Shown piece by piece: positions 12,255 through 23,603 of a stretch of DNA of 64,000 bases (positions are counted from its first letter, which is position 1; each line of letters opens with the position of its first letter). This DNA is from Alviniconcha marisindica (taxonomy: Eukaryota; Mollusca; Gastropoda; Provannidae), in NCBI GenBank assembly GCA_018857735.1, contig JABMCL010000533.1, positions 124,001-188,000 of the forward strand, read 5' to 3'. Position numbers and translations under genes: made by a program. Below the pieces are notes generated by a model that saw only the letters and a program-made list of their open reading frames with translations, ran no database searches and had not been told where the DNA came from.

Positions 12255-12546
12255 ACTCTCTGCATTGGCTCTCAGTAACACATCGCATTCAATACAAAAT
12301 TTCAACTATGTGCTTCAATTCCACCTCTGGAACAAACCCTCAGTATCTGTCCAATCTCCTTTAACTGTATACTCCAGCAAGACAATTACGATCCGCATCC
12401 GACACACGAACCTTTGTCACCCCTCGTGTAAACACAAAAACATTTGGTAAAAGATCATTTTCTTACGCTGGCCCATTCCATCACTCTGATTCTGCCTCCT
12501 CTTTTAAAGCCGTCCTCAAGACGCACCTGTTCAATAACTATTTCTA
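12255..12546 (+). mobile_element. 3' end of a non-LTR retrotransposon ORF2, degenerate
   Basis: Plus-strand translation gives the typical C-terminus of a LINE reverse transcriptase: HRIQYKISTMCFNS, then LYTPARQLRSASDTRTF, VNTKTFGKRSFSYAGP, and SDSASSFKAVLKTHLF before a stop at about 12544-12546. An internal stop lies near 12360. The WNSLP-type motif that normally follows SYAGP is missing, apparently deleted in frame. The remnant is non-functional. About 60 bp downstream begins a (GA)n tract, as also happens after the LINE end at 61.3 kb. Confidence 0.8.
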
Positions 12547-12605
12547 AACTGTCTTTTTCACAGCCGTGCCTATTCCCCCGTCCGACGTATGTGTGTGTGG
12601 TGTGC

Positions 12606-12607
<2 letters not shown>

Positions 12608-12684
<77 letters not shown>
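12608..12684. repeat. (GA)n microsatellite 3' of a LINE remnant
   Basis: A GA run with one GGA interruption, flanked by short GT units on both sides. It is followed by GTT/ATT trinucleotide tracts to about 12770. Confidence 0.96.
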
Positions 12685-12685
<1 letters not shown>

Positions 12686-13021
12686 TGTGTACAGACGGGC
12701 GCTCTAGAGATCCTCTTTATTATTATTGTTGTTGTTGTTGTTTGTTGTTATTGTTGTTGTTATTATTATTAACTGAGCGAAGTAAAGAATACGCAATGAA
12801 TTAACCTTGAGCTAATTACTCACACATTCGGTTGCACTGAGGATTTGCACAATTCGCGAGCGCATGTAAGTGTTTGTGTATTTACTCATAAACTACTTGA
12901 GTTGAAGAACAACGGCAGTGTGAATAGTGTCACACCCTTTCATGAACAGCCCAGGCAGCTAAATTCGTATATACTGACTAGCAGCCTGATCCATTCAATA
13001 TTCCAACATGACAGCTCGCCA

Positions 13022-13204
<183 letters not shown>

Positions 13205-13720
13205 TTTTATCCGTAGGTTTTCTCAGTGGCAGAACAGCACCACATATTAGATATTACGGTTAGAAGAATATTTTAACGAAATAAAAACAGTGAAGAACAT
13301 GAAAACAAAATGGAATTCATGACCAAACTGCATGACAGACACAACTGCTGACTTGACGTTCATCTGTGATCGAGTTCACAGGGTGGTTTGATTTGTCCGG
13401 ACGTGGCTTTTTCATTATATTTCAAAATTCTTCCAACAGAACCGACCACATAACGAAGAACACTTCTTTATATCACTGGCGAAATGAGTAATGCAAATAA
13501 GGCAGTTTCAAAGCCAATGTGATGATACTGAGCGAAAACTCCAGCGCCACCTCCCTGAGGTTGTCATAGTGGATGTTTGTGCTCTCTTGAGCATGAGTCT
13601 ATTGTCAGGTACCATAGCAAAGTTGTCAGACTTGTCATGTCTGCTAGTTGTGTATTACTACCAAGACAGAATACGTAATCTGCAACCCTGTCAAATAGGA
13701 ACCAATACACAAGGGAGTTT
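13205..13720. other. No gene recognised
   Basis: No coding motif. The plus-strand frame at 13491-13766 runs into the adjacent MITE and is not credible. Confidence 0.45.
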
Positions 13721-13721
13721 A

Positions 13722-13895
13722 TTAGCGCTCAAAAGACTTAACACAAATACAACAACAAAGACCTGAGTCGCCTAAGGTAACTCTCACCTGGCATGCGAGT
13801 AAATACAAGGTACATTAATTCCACCAGAAGTATATCCTTGTGTGTTGATTCTGCGCGAGCGGTCTGGGCCTCGTTCTGTTTCAGATGTTGTCAAA
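13722..13895. mobile_element. Copy of the palindromic MITE family, mostly left arm
   Basis: Begins AAGGGAGTTTATTAGCGCTC, then ACAACAACAAAGACCTGAGT, CTCTCACCTGGCATGCGAGT, AAATACAAGGTACATTAATT and CCACCAGAAG. It passes directly into the conserved outer segment GGTCTGGGCCTCGTTCTGTT at about 13861-13880. The second arm is deleted compared with the copy at 28.2 kb. Confidence 0.75.
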
Positions 13896-14655
13896 TAGGC
13901 TAAAACTGAAAGAAAACTCCATAACATCATGTAGTGGTAGCCTCGGTCCAAGTATCCGGGCGAGTGTGAGGGATAGAGTGAGATATGTAAAGCATTTTGA
14001 AATGATGTGTAATGTTTTGTGTATAAAGTTTTTATAGTTTTTCTATGCGTATTAGATGGAGCAGCTAGCGATCAGCTGTCTTGACGGGACGCCGTCTCGG
14101 TGTGGATCCGGACTTAGAAATCATTGTTGTCAGTAGGGGGTGGAGTAGGTGCTGTTCCACTTATCTTGTCACTGAACACCTCCAAAATGACACAGCGGCA
14201 GTGTTGTATATTCTTTGGATAGTAGCTTACCAACGATCTGGCGAGAGAGCTGCGGTGCTGAATGGACTTTGAGTGTGACTGGACGTGCAAGGGGCGAAAC
14301 AAAAGTCATGATGTCGCACACTATGCCAGAAGTGGCTCAGTCGTGTGTTCACCTGTCAAAGTAATGAACGCTTGTCAATCACGCCAGCTAACCCGGATGA
14401 TTGTAGGTCCTCTATAGTCAAGGTAGACACCTGGTAATTAAGAACGTGATCATGACTTGACAGGCGCAGATCCCATCAAGCCATTCTCCACGAAGAAACG
14501 GATGTCAGGTTTGTGTTTACGTGGTATAAGAGGCCACGGCTAGATTGTCACCAAATCGAGTTATATCCAGTAAGACGTGTGTTGGTAAAATTTGCCCACT
14601 GTCTGCACCTCTTCAGTGGCCTTCCCTGAACAATCGATTTGCCTATTGTTGTTGT
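13896..14655. other. No gene recognised
   Basis: No conserved coding frame. Minor short frames only. Confidence 0.45.
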
Positions 14656-14659
14656 TGAT

Positions 14660-15108
14660 AGCTGTTCTCCGCTCTCGAGCAGACTCACTGCGCTCTCATG
14701 TGATTCGATCTACATGAGTGAATAGCTTTTTGTGGCGCGTTTTTGAATACCCATCGATGTGGTGTACTTACAGCGTCGACATGGCTGGTGCCACGTGAAA
14801 CTGTTGCCGTTTCGACGCGTTCTATGTACACCATACAACCATGCACCATGTCACTTCATGCAAAGCCACATGCATGTGTGCTTAGCTGTAACCTGCCACC
14901 CGCACTTTTTGGCAGAATGACCGGGATCAGATCAGAATTACCGTGCTACTGCGGTAACACGGGGGTGGAACGGATACTGGCCAGCACAGAAAGTTGACCC
15001 TGGAGAAGAAAACTCTCCCGCCGCTCCTGCAGGGACTCGAACCCGCGACCTTTCAATCATGAGTCCGGCGCTCTAACCACTGAGCTGTCCCCGCTCCCCA
15101 CTATTCTG
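14660..15108 (-). mobile_element. tRNA-derived SINE, near complete
   Basis: On the minus strand the element begins with a tRNA-like head: GGGGACAGCTCAGTGGTTAG (A-box region) and GGTTCGAGTCC (B box; complement at 15032-15044), with an anticodon-loop-like CTCATGA. The body runs toward lower coordinates through TTCTCCAGGGTCAACTTTCT, a GGTGGCAGGTTACAGC segment and CTCGAGAGCGGAG near the tail. The copy at 25.8 kb shares the whole order. The RNA polymerase III promoter boxes are visible. It has no protein product and would depend on LINE machinery. Confidence 0.85.
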
Positions 15109-15374
15109 CCAGCCAAACCGTGATCGGTGTCCATCTATGTGGGGAGATAGAGAACACGCAGTAATCGTTCCTCTGATTCTTGCTGTGGGCACATGAACAA
15201 GACCAATCTGACTGCGTGTCGTGGTTTTCGAAGAGTTTGTCACTTTTTCGAAGAGTTTGTCACTTTTACACACATTCAAACTTGAGCGCTTCTTTTTTCC
15301 ACGCCACTTTCCTCCAGGCGATCGATAGTGTGATGTCTGATGTCCTTGATTTTGTCCCCCACAGATAATGACTC

Positions 15375-15782
15375 AAGCTCATCAATACTTCAGATCTGAT
15401 CTTCCGAGACGCAAGCCACTTGTGATGGGTGCTTTTTCCGCCAGTCTATCTGCTAGTTCATTTCCCTTCACTCCGGCATGTCCCGGGCAGTATAACCACA
15501 GACGTTTTCGAAGGTGGAAGTCAAACATTGACACATGCTACTCCCATTCCATTTTTTGTAGCAAGCTCATTGAAGATGGTGGCATGTGTGGCCTGACTGT
15601 CACCTCTTGAGGCAATTCAACGGAGGGCATGTGTGACTGCGTCAACCCCCATTGTCAAGCTGGAGGTTGAGACCGTATTGGCTGCACTGTCTTCATGATT
15701 GGTGGCTGCACCTTGCTTGAGAGCGAAGCCCCACCCTGACAGGTCTTCGGTGACTGAGCCGTCAATGTACACTCTTAGATTC
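15375..15782 (-). mobile_element. RNase H domain fragment of a non-LTR retrotransposon
   Basis: The minus strand encodes an RNase H-like segment: LRVYIDGSVTEDLSGWGFAL near 15775 (catalytic Asp of the first strand), a middle region with stops, and LWLYCPGHAGVKGNELADRL near 15430, the signature of retroelement RNase H C-termini. The two conserved parts lie in different frames with internal stops, so the copy is dead. Related fragments lie at 18.6, 26.4 and 34.8 kb, all in the same orientation. The family resembles RNase H-bearing I/Jockey-type elements; the clade is inference. Confidence 0.8.
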
Positions 15783-15784
15783 TG

Positions 15785-16165
15785 CGGTTTGCTGTTTTTT
15801 TACAGCAGACGCAGAAATTAAGGTCCCCTCTGTTGAAAACCCAGAGCTGACACATGCTCTCCCTTTAAAGCCTGGAGTAGGTCAGAATATAGTCCCGCAT
15901 GCTTCGCGCATTCATTGTCCTAATTGTCCTTGTCCTAATTTCGACCTTCCAGGTTCTTTCACCGTCATTTTTCCAAAGCCTCTCCCTACTGTTTAACTGC
16001 GTTAGTTTTGGATAACGCAGTTTCCTGTGCAGGCCCGCGGAATAAAATCGGCCACCCTGCTCATTGTCACAGCAGAGCTCAGGAGCTGTGTGAAAGTCTA
16101 GGTGGCCATCCTGGGCTCCTGTCCCCAATAAGCCTACGGTTTCTGTGGACGTAAAGCAACACACA
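15785..16165. repeat. Dispersed repeat segments
   Basis: An ACAGCAGACGCAGAAATTAA segment at about 15801-15820 recurs in related form at 28.07 kb. A second segment, AGAGCTCAGGAGCTGTGTGA at about 16074-16093, leads to GGTTTCTGTGGACGTAAAGC near 16137-16156, and related segments in the same order occur at about 26.94-27.02 kb. No coding function is seen. Confidence 0.55.
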
Positions 16166-16465
16166 ACCATTGTCACAGTCAGCGATTTCAGCAGGTTTTT
16201 GTAGCTAGTGCCAACGGAATATAAATAGGTACCAAAATGTGTGTTTGTTAGCTGATTATGCAGTGATAGATAGCCTTGTTTTGTTTGTTTGTTTTTCTTA
16301 GTTTTTTTTCTTCTTCTTCTTTTCTTCTAACTTTGTAAAGTGAATAGGCCGTTTGCCACGGAGCCGCGACCTTGACCTTGGCTTGGCGCTTCGGGCAAAG
16401 ACGCGTTGTTTGTACTATCGACTGAGTGTCAGGATATGTGTGTCAACATGTGTTTGTGAGAACGG

Positions 16466-16501
<36 letters not shown>

Positions 16502-16502
16502 G

Positions 16503-16578
<76 letters not shown>

Positions 16579-16620
16579 TGTGTGTGTGTGTGTGTGTGCG
16601 TGTGTGTGTGCCTGTGCGTG
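16466..16620. repeat. (GT)n(TGCG)n(TG)n compound microsatellite
   Basis: A GT block, about eighteen TGCG units, then another TG block. Confidence 0.97.
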
Positions 16621-16689
16621 TAGTTCTGTGTGTTTTGCTATTAACAATCAGAAATATGAATGTTAAATTATTTTTTCCCCTTTTGATTC

Positions 16690-16690
<1 letters not shown>

Positions 16691-16768
<78 letters not shown>
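16691..16768. repeat. (TG)n microsatellite
   Basis: About 39 TG units, 70 bp beyond the preceding compound tract. Confidence 0.97.
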
Positions 16769-16771
<3 letters not shown>

Positions 16772-17274
16772 ATACAGAAAAGCTTTTAGTTATTGTTGAA
16801 GCAAGGAGATTTTGTGAAAAGAAAAGAAAAATGTTCCCCAAATAGTCCACTTTTGTTTACAGTTAACCATTTACACTAAAATAAAGGTACATGTTTAAAT
16901 AAAAAGATAGTCTATAAAGAAAATGCTACATTTGACTCATTTTCTAAACACCATTTCTTTACATTATTGATTGCTTTTTCATACAGTACAAAGTGTTTTC
17001 ATCTGTATGAAGCAGTTATTATGTAGTGCACATTTGTTATTTTGGTAGTAGCACTGACAAATTCCTCCACTTAGATCAATTTATGCTCAATTTCTTTTCC
17101 AGTTTGGAGCAGTCATTTAATACCTATCTATGCTTTTTGAAACACACAAATAATTATTAAATACGTTTACACTAAAAATCTTTTGTATTGACCAAATACA
17201 TTCTGGAAAGTATCTTGATTTGCGGACAATTCTTGAAAATGGTCCATGCATGAGAGCATGTGTGCGTCTACAAG

Positions 17275-17353
<79 letters not shown>
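17275..17353. repeat. (TG)n microsatellite
   Basis: About 38 TG units. Confidence 0.97.
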
Positions 17354-17357
<4 letters not shown>

Positions 17358-18550
17358 GACAAGCAGCAACATTAACAGTAAACTTCTTCTTCTTTTGTAA
17401 GTCTCTTGACATGTATATGAAATAATAGCGCATGAGTGCATTGTTGCGTTCATTATTACAGTTTCTCCGCTTTTATTTAAATCTTTTTCAAATTAAGTTC
17501 GTGACGAAAAAGAAATTCAATTTCTCCATAATTATAATGGGGTGTACTATTTAAACATACCCACACATATTTTTGCTACTGATATTACCATTATATGATT
17601 AATAAATCGGATTACTGTATCAAAGGGTTGATTGTTTCCTGTATAACAAAGCAATATGTCATCGCGTTTAACTTCAGTTTAATCTCAAACTTAAGATAAA
17701 CTGTTCAGTTCTTTTCGTGAAACATTGGTGGGAAATCAATCCCCGGGCTCTGGCTACATCCCTATATCTCTGTGTGATGCGATCGCGGTTTCTTTCTTTC
17801 TTTTCCATCTTTTTCTTTCTTCGTCCGTGATTCATCACAACTACCCATTGGCCAATATATTAATAGTGCAGAAGTCTTTTTCATTGGCTGTCCCTGGGTT
17901 ATCATTTTTGTCGCTTGTCCATTTGAATTGTTCAGAAAATGCCTGCAGTTTTTACTTGTCTGTGGTCTCGAATTATTCGTTTATTTCTCAGTCACCTCTT
18001 GTAGTCGTTTAGTTTGGTGGCATTCACTTCAGGTAGTATTTTCATGCCTGATAAGCAGGTATTTCCATATATTTCTTTTGAGCTTTGATTTGTTTGGCAT
18101 GGGTGGCAATTGCCAGAATTTTCAGCCATTCAGCTCATTTACTTCACTCTCACCCCCCAACTTTTTCTAAGTTCCTCTTTTCTACCATTATTTCCTTCTT
18201 TATTGTCTTCGGCTTCTTCAGCTGTTTAATTTGCCAGACTGCCCTGAGTTCAATTGAAATATCATTCACATAGGTATATAACCTAACTGAACTTTGCTTC
18301 TCCAATCCTGTTGCACTAATTCCTCGTTCTCAAAGACAGCGCTCAAGGCTGTCATAGTCCACTTTCCAAACAAACAAACAAGACAAAACAAAACAAACGA
18401 ACAAAATAAAAACAAAAAACAAAAACAGCAAAAATAGCACCGTGGCAAAGGCCTAAGGGACGAACCTTATTTAGTGACTTGTGATTTGAACTGGTGTAAA
18501 ATAATTTTGAATGTGATTCGTCCTGAGGTGACCCTATGCGGTTGACAGGA
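17354..18550. other. No gene recognised
   Basis: T-rich sequence on the plus strand to about 18260, then an A/C-rich low-complexity run (AAACA units) at about 18367-18440. Frames at 17725-18012 and 17928-18170 are composition-driven. Confidence 0.5.
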
Positions 18551-18554
18551 CATT

Positions 18555-18775
18555 AAAATCCAAGAACTAACTGTTACTTTTCTTGAGTGAGAAGCTTGAT
18601 CTCTGCTCGACAGTGCCGTTCCAAGTTTTCTGGCAGGAGTGTCTCGTAGAGCTGCTGGAATCGGTTTGGGTACCTTTCCCACTCCTTGGTTTGCTTGAGA
18701 TCTGTCAGCTGGCATACTTGCAGATACCGTCCCACTCTGCATCCGTTCATTAATATTACTACTCATTTCCATTTT
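18555..18775 (-). mobile_element. Fragment of the RNase H-type LINE family, RT-RNase H linker region
   Basis: The minus strand contains QVCQLTDLKQTKEWERYPNR, then QLYETLLPENLERHCRAEIK and a short LLTQEK before a stop. The same block lies upstream of the RNase H part at 34.8-35.8 kb, so this belongs to that family. It lacks both flanking domains. Confidence 0.7.
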
Positions 18776-18779
18776 ATGT

Positions 18780-19810
18780 GTTCATGGTGTGGTCTGTACC
18801 CACCAGCATACCTACATCTAGGTTTGTGAGTATATAGATCATTATCTGTGCAAACTGGTATTGCAGGTAGATGGGAAACTATGAAAATGGAGGGTAGGTT
18901 ATTGAACGGTTCACTAAGCTCTTCGATTTTAACGCCCCGCAGTGGGGTACAGCAGACGCTGAGGTTTGTGGATACGGAGACCAGAGCGGACACTCTATTT
19001 ATATGCGAGTGGCAGGAACGAAACGTTTGAATCTGAATATGAGCATGCAGGTAATGGACACGTACCTGGCCGTCATTGTAGTACAGCAGAAGTCTTTTGT
19101 CGTCTGTCCACAGGAGTCTTCTCAGACATCTGATTTTGTCAATTAATGCGGTGGAAAACACGTGAATACGAGAATACGTGGTGGAAAACACTTTGAATCA
19201 TTTTTTAGCGTTGGAATGATTAATACGTAAGATGACTGATTAATATTGTATGATTTAATACTCTATGCCTTCTACAGTGACAACAAAATACAGAAGCAAT
19301 ATGCACACGTAGTACTGATAGCTCTAAAAGACGTGGATCTAGATCTATTAGAGAATTTAAACATTGCTCTGTCCTAGATTACGTTTTTGTAACAGTCACT
19401 GTGCACGGTCAACAGAATGTTGCCTCTCAGTTTCTCCAACCTGAACCGTGCCTGCATAACACAAATTAAACGTAGTATTCTTAATGAGATGATGAAAATT
19501 ACTGCCAACAATATACAGCACATTTGCAGAATCTAATGGTAGACGTTTCAGTAGTTTTTGAGTTCTGGAAGATTATGAAATTCACACACACACACACGTT
19601 AGTTAAACACGTTTACAGATTAGAGAGAGGGTAGTTCTGGTCAGTTGCAAACTGAATTCATTAGATCTAGTTGTTGTTCTCATCCTGAATCAACATATCC
19701 AGTTTTTATGCAAATCAATTTGAAACACACAGATATGTGATTTTGACTATCATGCCTATGCTGAGTCCGCAACTGCACAAAGATCTTAGAGTCTGTGATG
19801 CACACTACTC
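18780..19810. other. No gene recognised
   Basis: No domain-bearing frame. A short CA run lies near 19584-19598. Confidence 0.45.
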
Positions 19811-19815
19811 CTGGG

Positions 19816-20120
19816 CGATTCAGGCGGGGTTGTTAACCCCCTTGACTTTTGCCCAGCATCGCTTAAGTCCCTTGGCTGCTTTTACTTCCGGTGCGTACTT
19901 TCTTCACAATGAAAAGCGGTGACAGTGAATTTGCGAATTTTACACTGCCAATTTTAAAGGCATTTTTGGAGGCCCGTAGTCATAATGTGTCTGGCAATAA
20001 GCAATAACTTGTTGCTCGTGCTATAGGATGCCCCAAAACGCATTTTTTTCTACGAACTCGCGATCTTCTGGTCAGCCAAAAAATGACGCAAAGACACTTT
20101 TTTTCCACCTTCCATCCCCT
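19816..20120 (+). pseudogene. SAP-like repeat, copy 1 (interrupted by a stop)
   Basis: An ATG at 19909 begins MKSGDSEF, continues FTLPILKAFLEARSHNVSGN and reaches an in-frame TAA at 20005-20007. The frame then continues LVARAIGCP. The pattern of leucine-spaced helices, a turn with SGNK and LVxxA matches a SAP-type nucleic-acid-binding motif. A second, diverged copy at about 41.69-42.00 kb shares both the coding part and about 90 bp of upstream sequence, so this is a dispersed element and not a single-copy gene. An upstream TTTACTTCCGGTGC stretch resembles an ETS site. Confidence 0.6.
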
Positions 20121-20339
20121 TTCCACGGTAATTCTTGCAACTATGTAAACATGGTACTTAACGTCCACAGAAACCACACTTCTGTTTCGAAAAATCCAAA
20201 ATCTGCTCGATCCTCTCTTGCATTCATAGCAAACGCCAGATAATGCATACAACATATCAAATCGTTCAAAAACAAATGACAGAAAAAAATCAATAGAACA
20301 ATCGTATAAAGGGGAGGGGGAAAAGGCAAGACAAATAGA

Positions 20340-20530
20340 GGATGAGGGGGGGGGGGGGGGGGTGAAGAAGAAGAAAAAATACGACCCTGTCTCGACACGA
20401 TTTGTCACTCGAGTGAAAAATGTCAAATCTAATGTTCTGTCTACACGATTTGTCACTCCAGCACGATTTGTCAACCCGGCGTGACAAATCGTGCTGAAAG
20501 TTCATTTGGTACACGATTTACCACTCCTTC
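20340..20530. repeat. G tract and cluster of ACGATTTGTCA motifs with a perfect 13-bp hairpin
   Basis: After a G tract (about 20347-20362) the motif ACGATTTGTCA occurs three times (about 20397, 20440 and 20462). An inverted copy follows the third. The stem GCACGATTTGTCA pairs perfectly with TGACAAATCGTGC across an 8-nt spacer (about 20460-20493). Related motifs occur at 10.93 kb and, degenerate, at 29.3 kb. Confidence 0.75.
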
Positions 20531-20554
20531 GGCAGGACCACTATTAATTAATTG

Positions 20555-20700
20555 ATCACTTTTATTTAGCGCTATCATCTGCTCTCGAGGAGCCTCACTG
20601 CGCTCTTGTCGCATGTGACTCTAAATAACTGACTGTAGCCTTTTATATCGCGTTTTTGATCACCCACAATAGTTTCCCCGCTCCCCCTCCCAAAAGGGTC
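20555..20700 (-). mobile_element. Internally deleted tRNA-SINE relative
   Basis: Contains the tail sequence TGCTCTCGAGGAGCCTCACT shared with the copies at 14.7 and 25.8 kb. It then jumps to the outer TTTCCCCGCTCCCCC edge and skips the body and tRNA boxes. Confidence 0.6.
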
Positions 20701-21845
20701 TCAGGCTCTGATGAGGCTTGAGGTTTTCCTGAATCGATCAGTGACACGGTGATACGGCCCTATACTCGGCCACCCTTATTCCAATAATGGGCCAGCTATG
20801 CCTAAGGTAGAAATATTCCGCTGTCGCAATATAAGCAAAAATGAATGTCTAAAGTAAACAAGCACCGTTTGCACATGGGTTCGTGAAGCTGCCTTTAAGA
20901 CATATGCTGTATATTTGAGCTGAGAAAACCTCAGATCGATACTGTCCTTCGTTTCCCCCCCAGTTGATTGATGTCATTAGAACAAATATGAGAAACTACC
21001 CAAACAGTAAATATCAACTATTTCAAATGACACTGAGATGTGCGGTTCGAAGAATTATATGGATTTGTGGCGGGAAACAAAGCGGTGCTTTGTTAGACGT
21101 TACTCAATCTTTAATTATCATTTGTTCGACGTTTTGCTCCCAATAGAAAACGGCTCAATTTAGGAAGAAGCCCAATAGTGGCATACCTCCCCTACATGGA
21201 CATCTATACCTTTTTATTTATATTTTTATAAGGACAGTCAGCTCACTCACATTCCGTACGTCATGGGTGCCTTGGCACCTGAAATAGGTTTTGGAATAAA
21301 CACCAGTCCTTCTTTGTAAAACGCATGGGTGTCCACGCACCACGAAGTACCGCCCAGAGATCCAATATCACCCTACTGGATGCAAGGATGCAATTTATAT
21401 TATGTGTAGAAATTCTTGAGCACAACTCAAGAAAGAAGAAGAAGGAAAATCAAGCGCTTAATCACATATATATCATATGTGATAAGAGGTGCGACTCCGC
21501 TTCAGGACATTTCAGAATCTTTTTCTCATTCAAACATGTCTGCCTTTATAATTTTTCTTTACACTTCTGGCGGCTGTGGATATGCATTCTCTGATTAATG
21601 CATGCTGAGTCTGTGTCATTAATGTACTGCAAGCATTAAACATTGAGTAATTGCTTTCCCGAGATCCTCGTAACATTAAAGGCAGACCCTACCTCCAGCA
21701 CTGAAATGGCGGAAACAAAATAGCAGCCAATTACTGGCTCCATAAAAATTTGAGTTCAAATGTCTTCGGGTCAGGGAAAAGACAGTAACTGCAAAGAGTT
21801 ACTACCAGTCCCTGTTATTTCGGTTCCGCTCTACCCTTTCTTTTC
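20701..21845. other. No gene recognised
   Basis: No frame with recognisable motifs and no long repeat seen. Confidence 0.45.
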
Positions 21846-21848
21846 AGC

Positions 21849-21863
21849 ATTGTGTGTGTGTGT

Positions 21864-21894
<31 letters not shown>

Positions 21895-21938
21895 GGGGGG
21901 TGTACGTGCGTGCGTGCGTGTGTGTGTGTGTGTGTGCT
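21849..21938. repeat. (GT)n, G24 and (CGTG)n/(TG)n compound tract
   Basis: A GT run passes into about 24 consecutive G residues, then GTGC units and a second GT run. The G run could form G-quadruplexes. Confidence 0.95.
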
Positions 21939-22511
21939 AAAAACAAGTAATAAATAGCTACCGTTGGCGTCATACAGGTCACCTGGGAAACACAGCAACA
22001 ATCTGCTGGAATTTTTGTTTTTAAATCATTTAATAAATAGCTCTTGGAGAGACAATTGCTCAAGAGCGAGCAACCCAACCTTTTCTATTTGGCTTATGTG
22101 AATTGTCAATGTTTGGTGAGTTTTAAAGCTTGTGCGTAGATTGCATTATTTTGTTTGAACTGGAGCCAAGTTCCATGGATGGCGTTCAAGGCAAATGTTT
22201 GAACTGGAGTAGAGTTCCATGGATGCGATCAGGAAAAATGTTTGAACAACGCCATGGTGCGCGTGCGCGCGTGTGTGTCCCAGTACTGCTAAGAGTAAGG
22301 GTGTGTACATTTGTACTTAATGTATCAAGAGACCATGTTAGGAGATCTCCCCCTCCGCCCCAGCCCCAAAGGGAGGCCGGGTGTGTTTGATGTTTCTCTC
22401 CTGTGTGGAGTCTCTTGTGTCTCTTCTGTTTCTGTCCATTCCTTTTTGTAAAGGCAATACATTTATTAATACAATAAAATCAAAAATAGCATTCTAACTT
22501 GGTTCATGACG

Positions 22512-22513
<2 letters not shown>

Positions 22514-22586
<73 letters not shown>
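22514..22586. repeat. (CA)n microsatellite
   Basis: About 36 CA units. Confidence 0.97.
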
Positions 22587-22587
<1 letters not shown>

Positions 22588-22921
22588 ATATTGTAAAACA
22601 TAATTATATATTCTGTATAATATAATGTTTAATGAGTAATAATGAATTGTGGGTAGAGTTACTATAATGTATAGAGTGTAAAAATGACAAAATATTGTGA
22701 TATTTTTCAGTGGGTGGATATTTTATCATATCACACTATGTGTAGTATTCTGGAATTTATTGCACAAAAACAAATCTTTCCTTACAAACACATCACCTCC
22801 TCGGCACTGTTAAATGTACACACACAAGCCTAGGACACCCGATTCTATTAAAAGCCATATGACATAAGAAAGCGCTTTTGGTACTGATGTTCAAATAGTA
22901 ACTGGTTTCATATTTCACAGA

Positions 22922-22924
<3 letters not shown>

Positions 22925-23008
<84 letters not shown>
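22925..23008. repeat. (CA)n microsatellite
   Basis: About 42 CA units, 340 bp from the preceding CA tract. Confidence 0.97.
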
Positions 23009-23009
<1 letters not shown>

Positions 23010-23424
23010 CTGCCCGTAAGTACAATTACTAAGAAAGAAAAAAGCACAATGGCCTCAACATGCTTTAAATGACATCTATTATTATTATTATTATTAATTA
23101 CTTCTAGACTGACGCAACCAAACAGACAGTGGAATACGTTAAAGCATACATTAACGCAGTTGATAGAAACCTCCCACAATCCACCCCATGAAACCGCGAA
23201 ACATAAAAAAGAAACCGATTTGGCCGAGGCAAAGATCGTATGGCTACACAAAAATCTTTGGCTGAGACAAGTCAGAGGAGTCGGTACGAAAACCGATTCA
23301 GGTACCTGCTTGAGATTCACTGTCAAAGACATGACAATGCATTGTCGGGATCATCCAACAGATCAGGCGAACGCAGCGATCAAGCTCTGGGTGAAGAAAA
23401 GAACAGGATCTCATCGTGTTGATT
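23009..23424. other. No gene recognised
   Basis: An ATT trinucleotide run lies near 23078-23096. No supported coding sequence. Confidence 0.45.
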
Positions 23425-23528
23425 GACCGCTTCTGTATAGTGCTGTTCTTTGCTTCCAAGCGGACTCACTGTGGTCTAGTCGCATGTGGTTCCGAAAGAG
23501 TAATTGTAGAGCTTCACGTTTCGCGGTT

Positions 23529-23530
<2 letters not shown>
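23425..23530 (-). mobile_element. Diverged tail of the tRNA-SINE family
   Basis: CCAAGCGGACTCACTGTGGT followed by CTAGTCGCATGTG matches the tail order of the 14.7 and 20.6 kb copies. The remainder is replaced by a (GT)n tract. Confidence 0.5.

Positions 23531-23532
<2 letters not shown>

Positions 23533-23602
<70 letters not shown>
23533..23602. repeat. (GT)n microsatellite
   Basis: About 35 GT units. Confidence 0.97.

Positions 23603-23603
<1 letters not shown>

Noticed and set aside
15020..15095. Functional tRNA gene on the minus strand
   Set aside because: The head has A- and B-box-like motifs but lacks a proper acceptor stem and continues into a body shared with another copy, so it is a SINE.
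22793..23332. 179-codon minus-strand open frame
   Set aside because: A (GT)n tract supplies a Cys-Val run in its middle; flanks have no recognisable domain or splice support.
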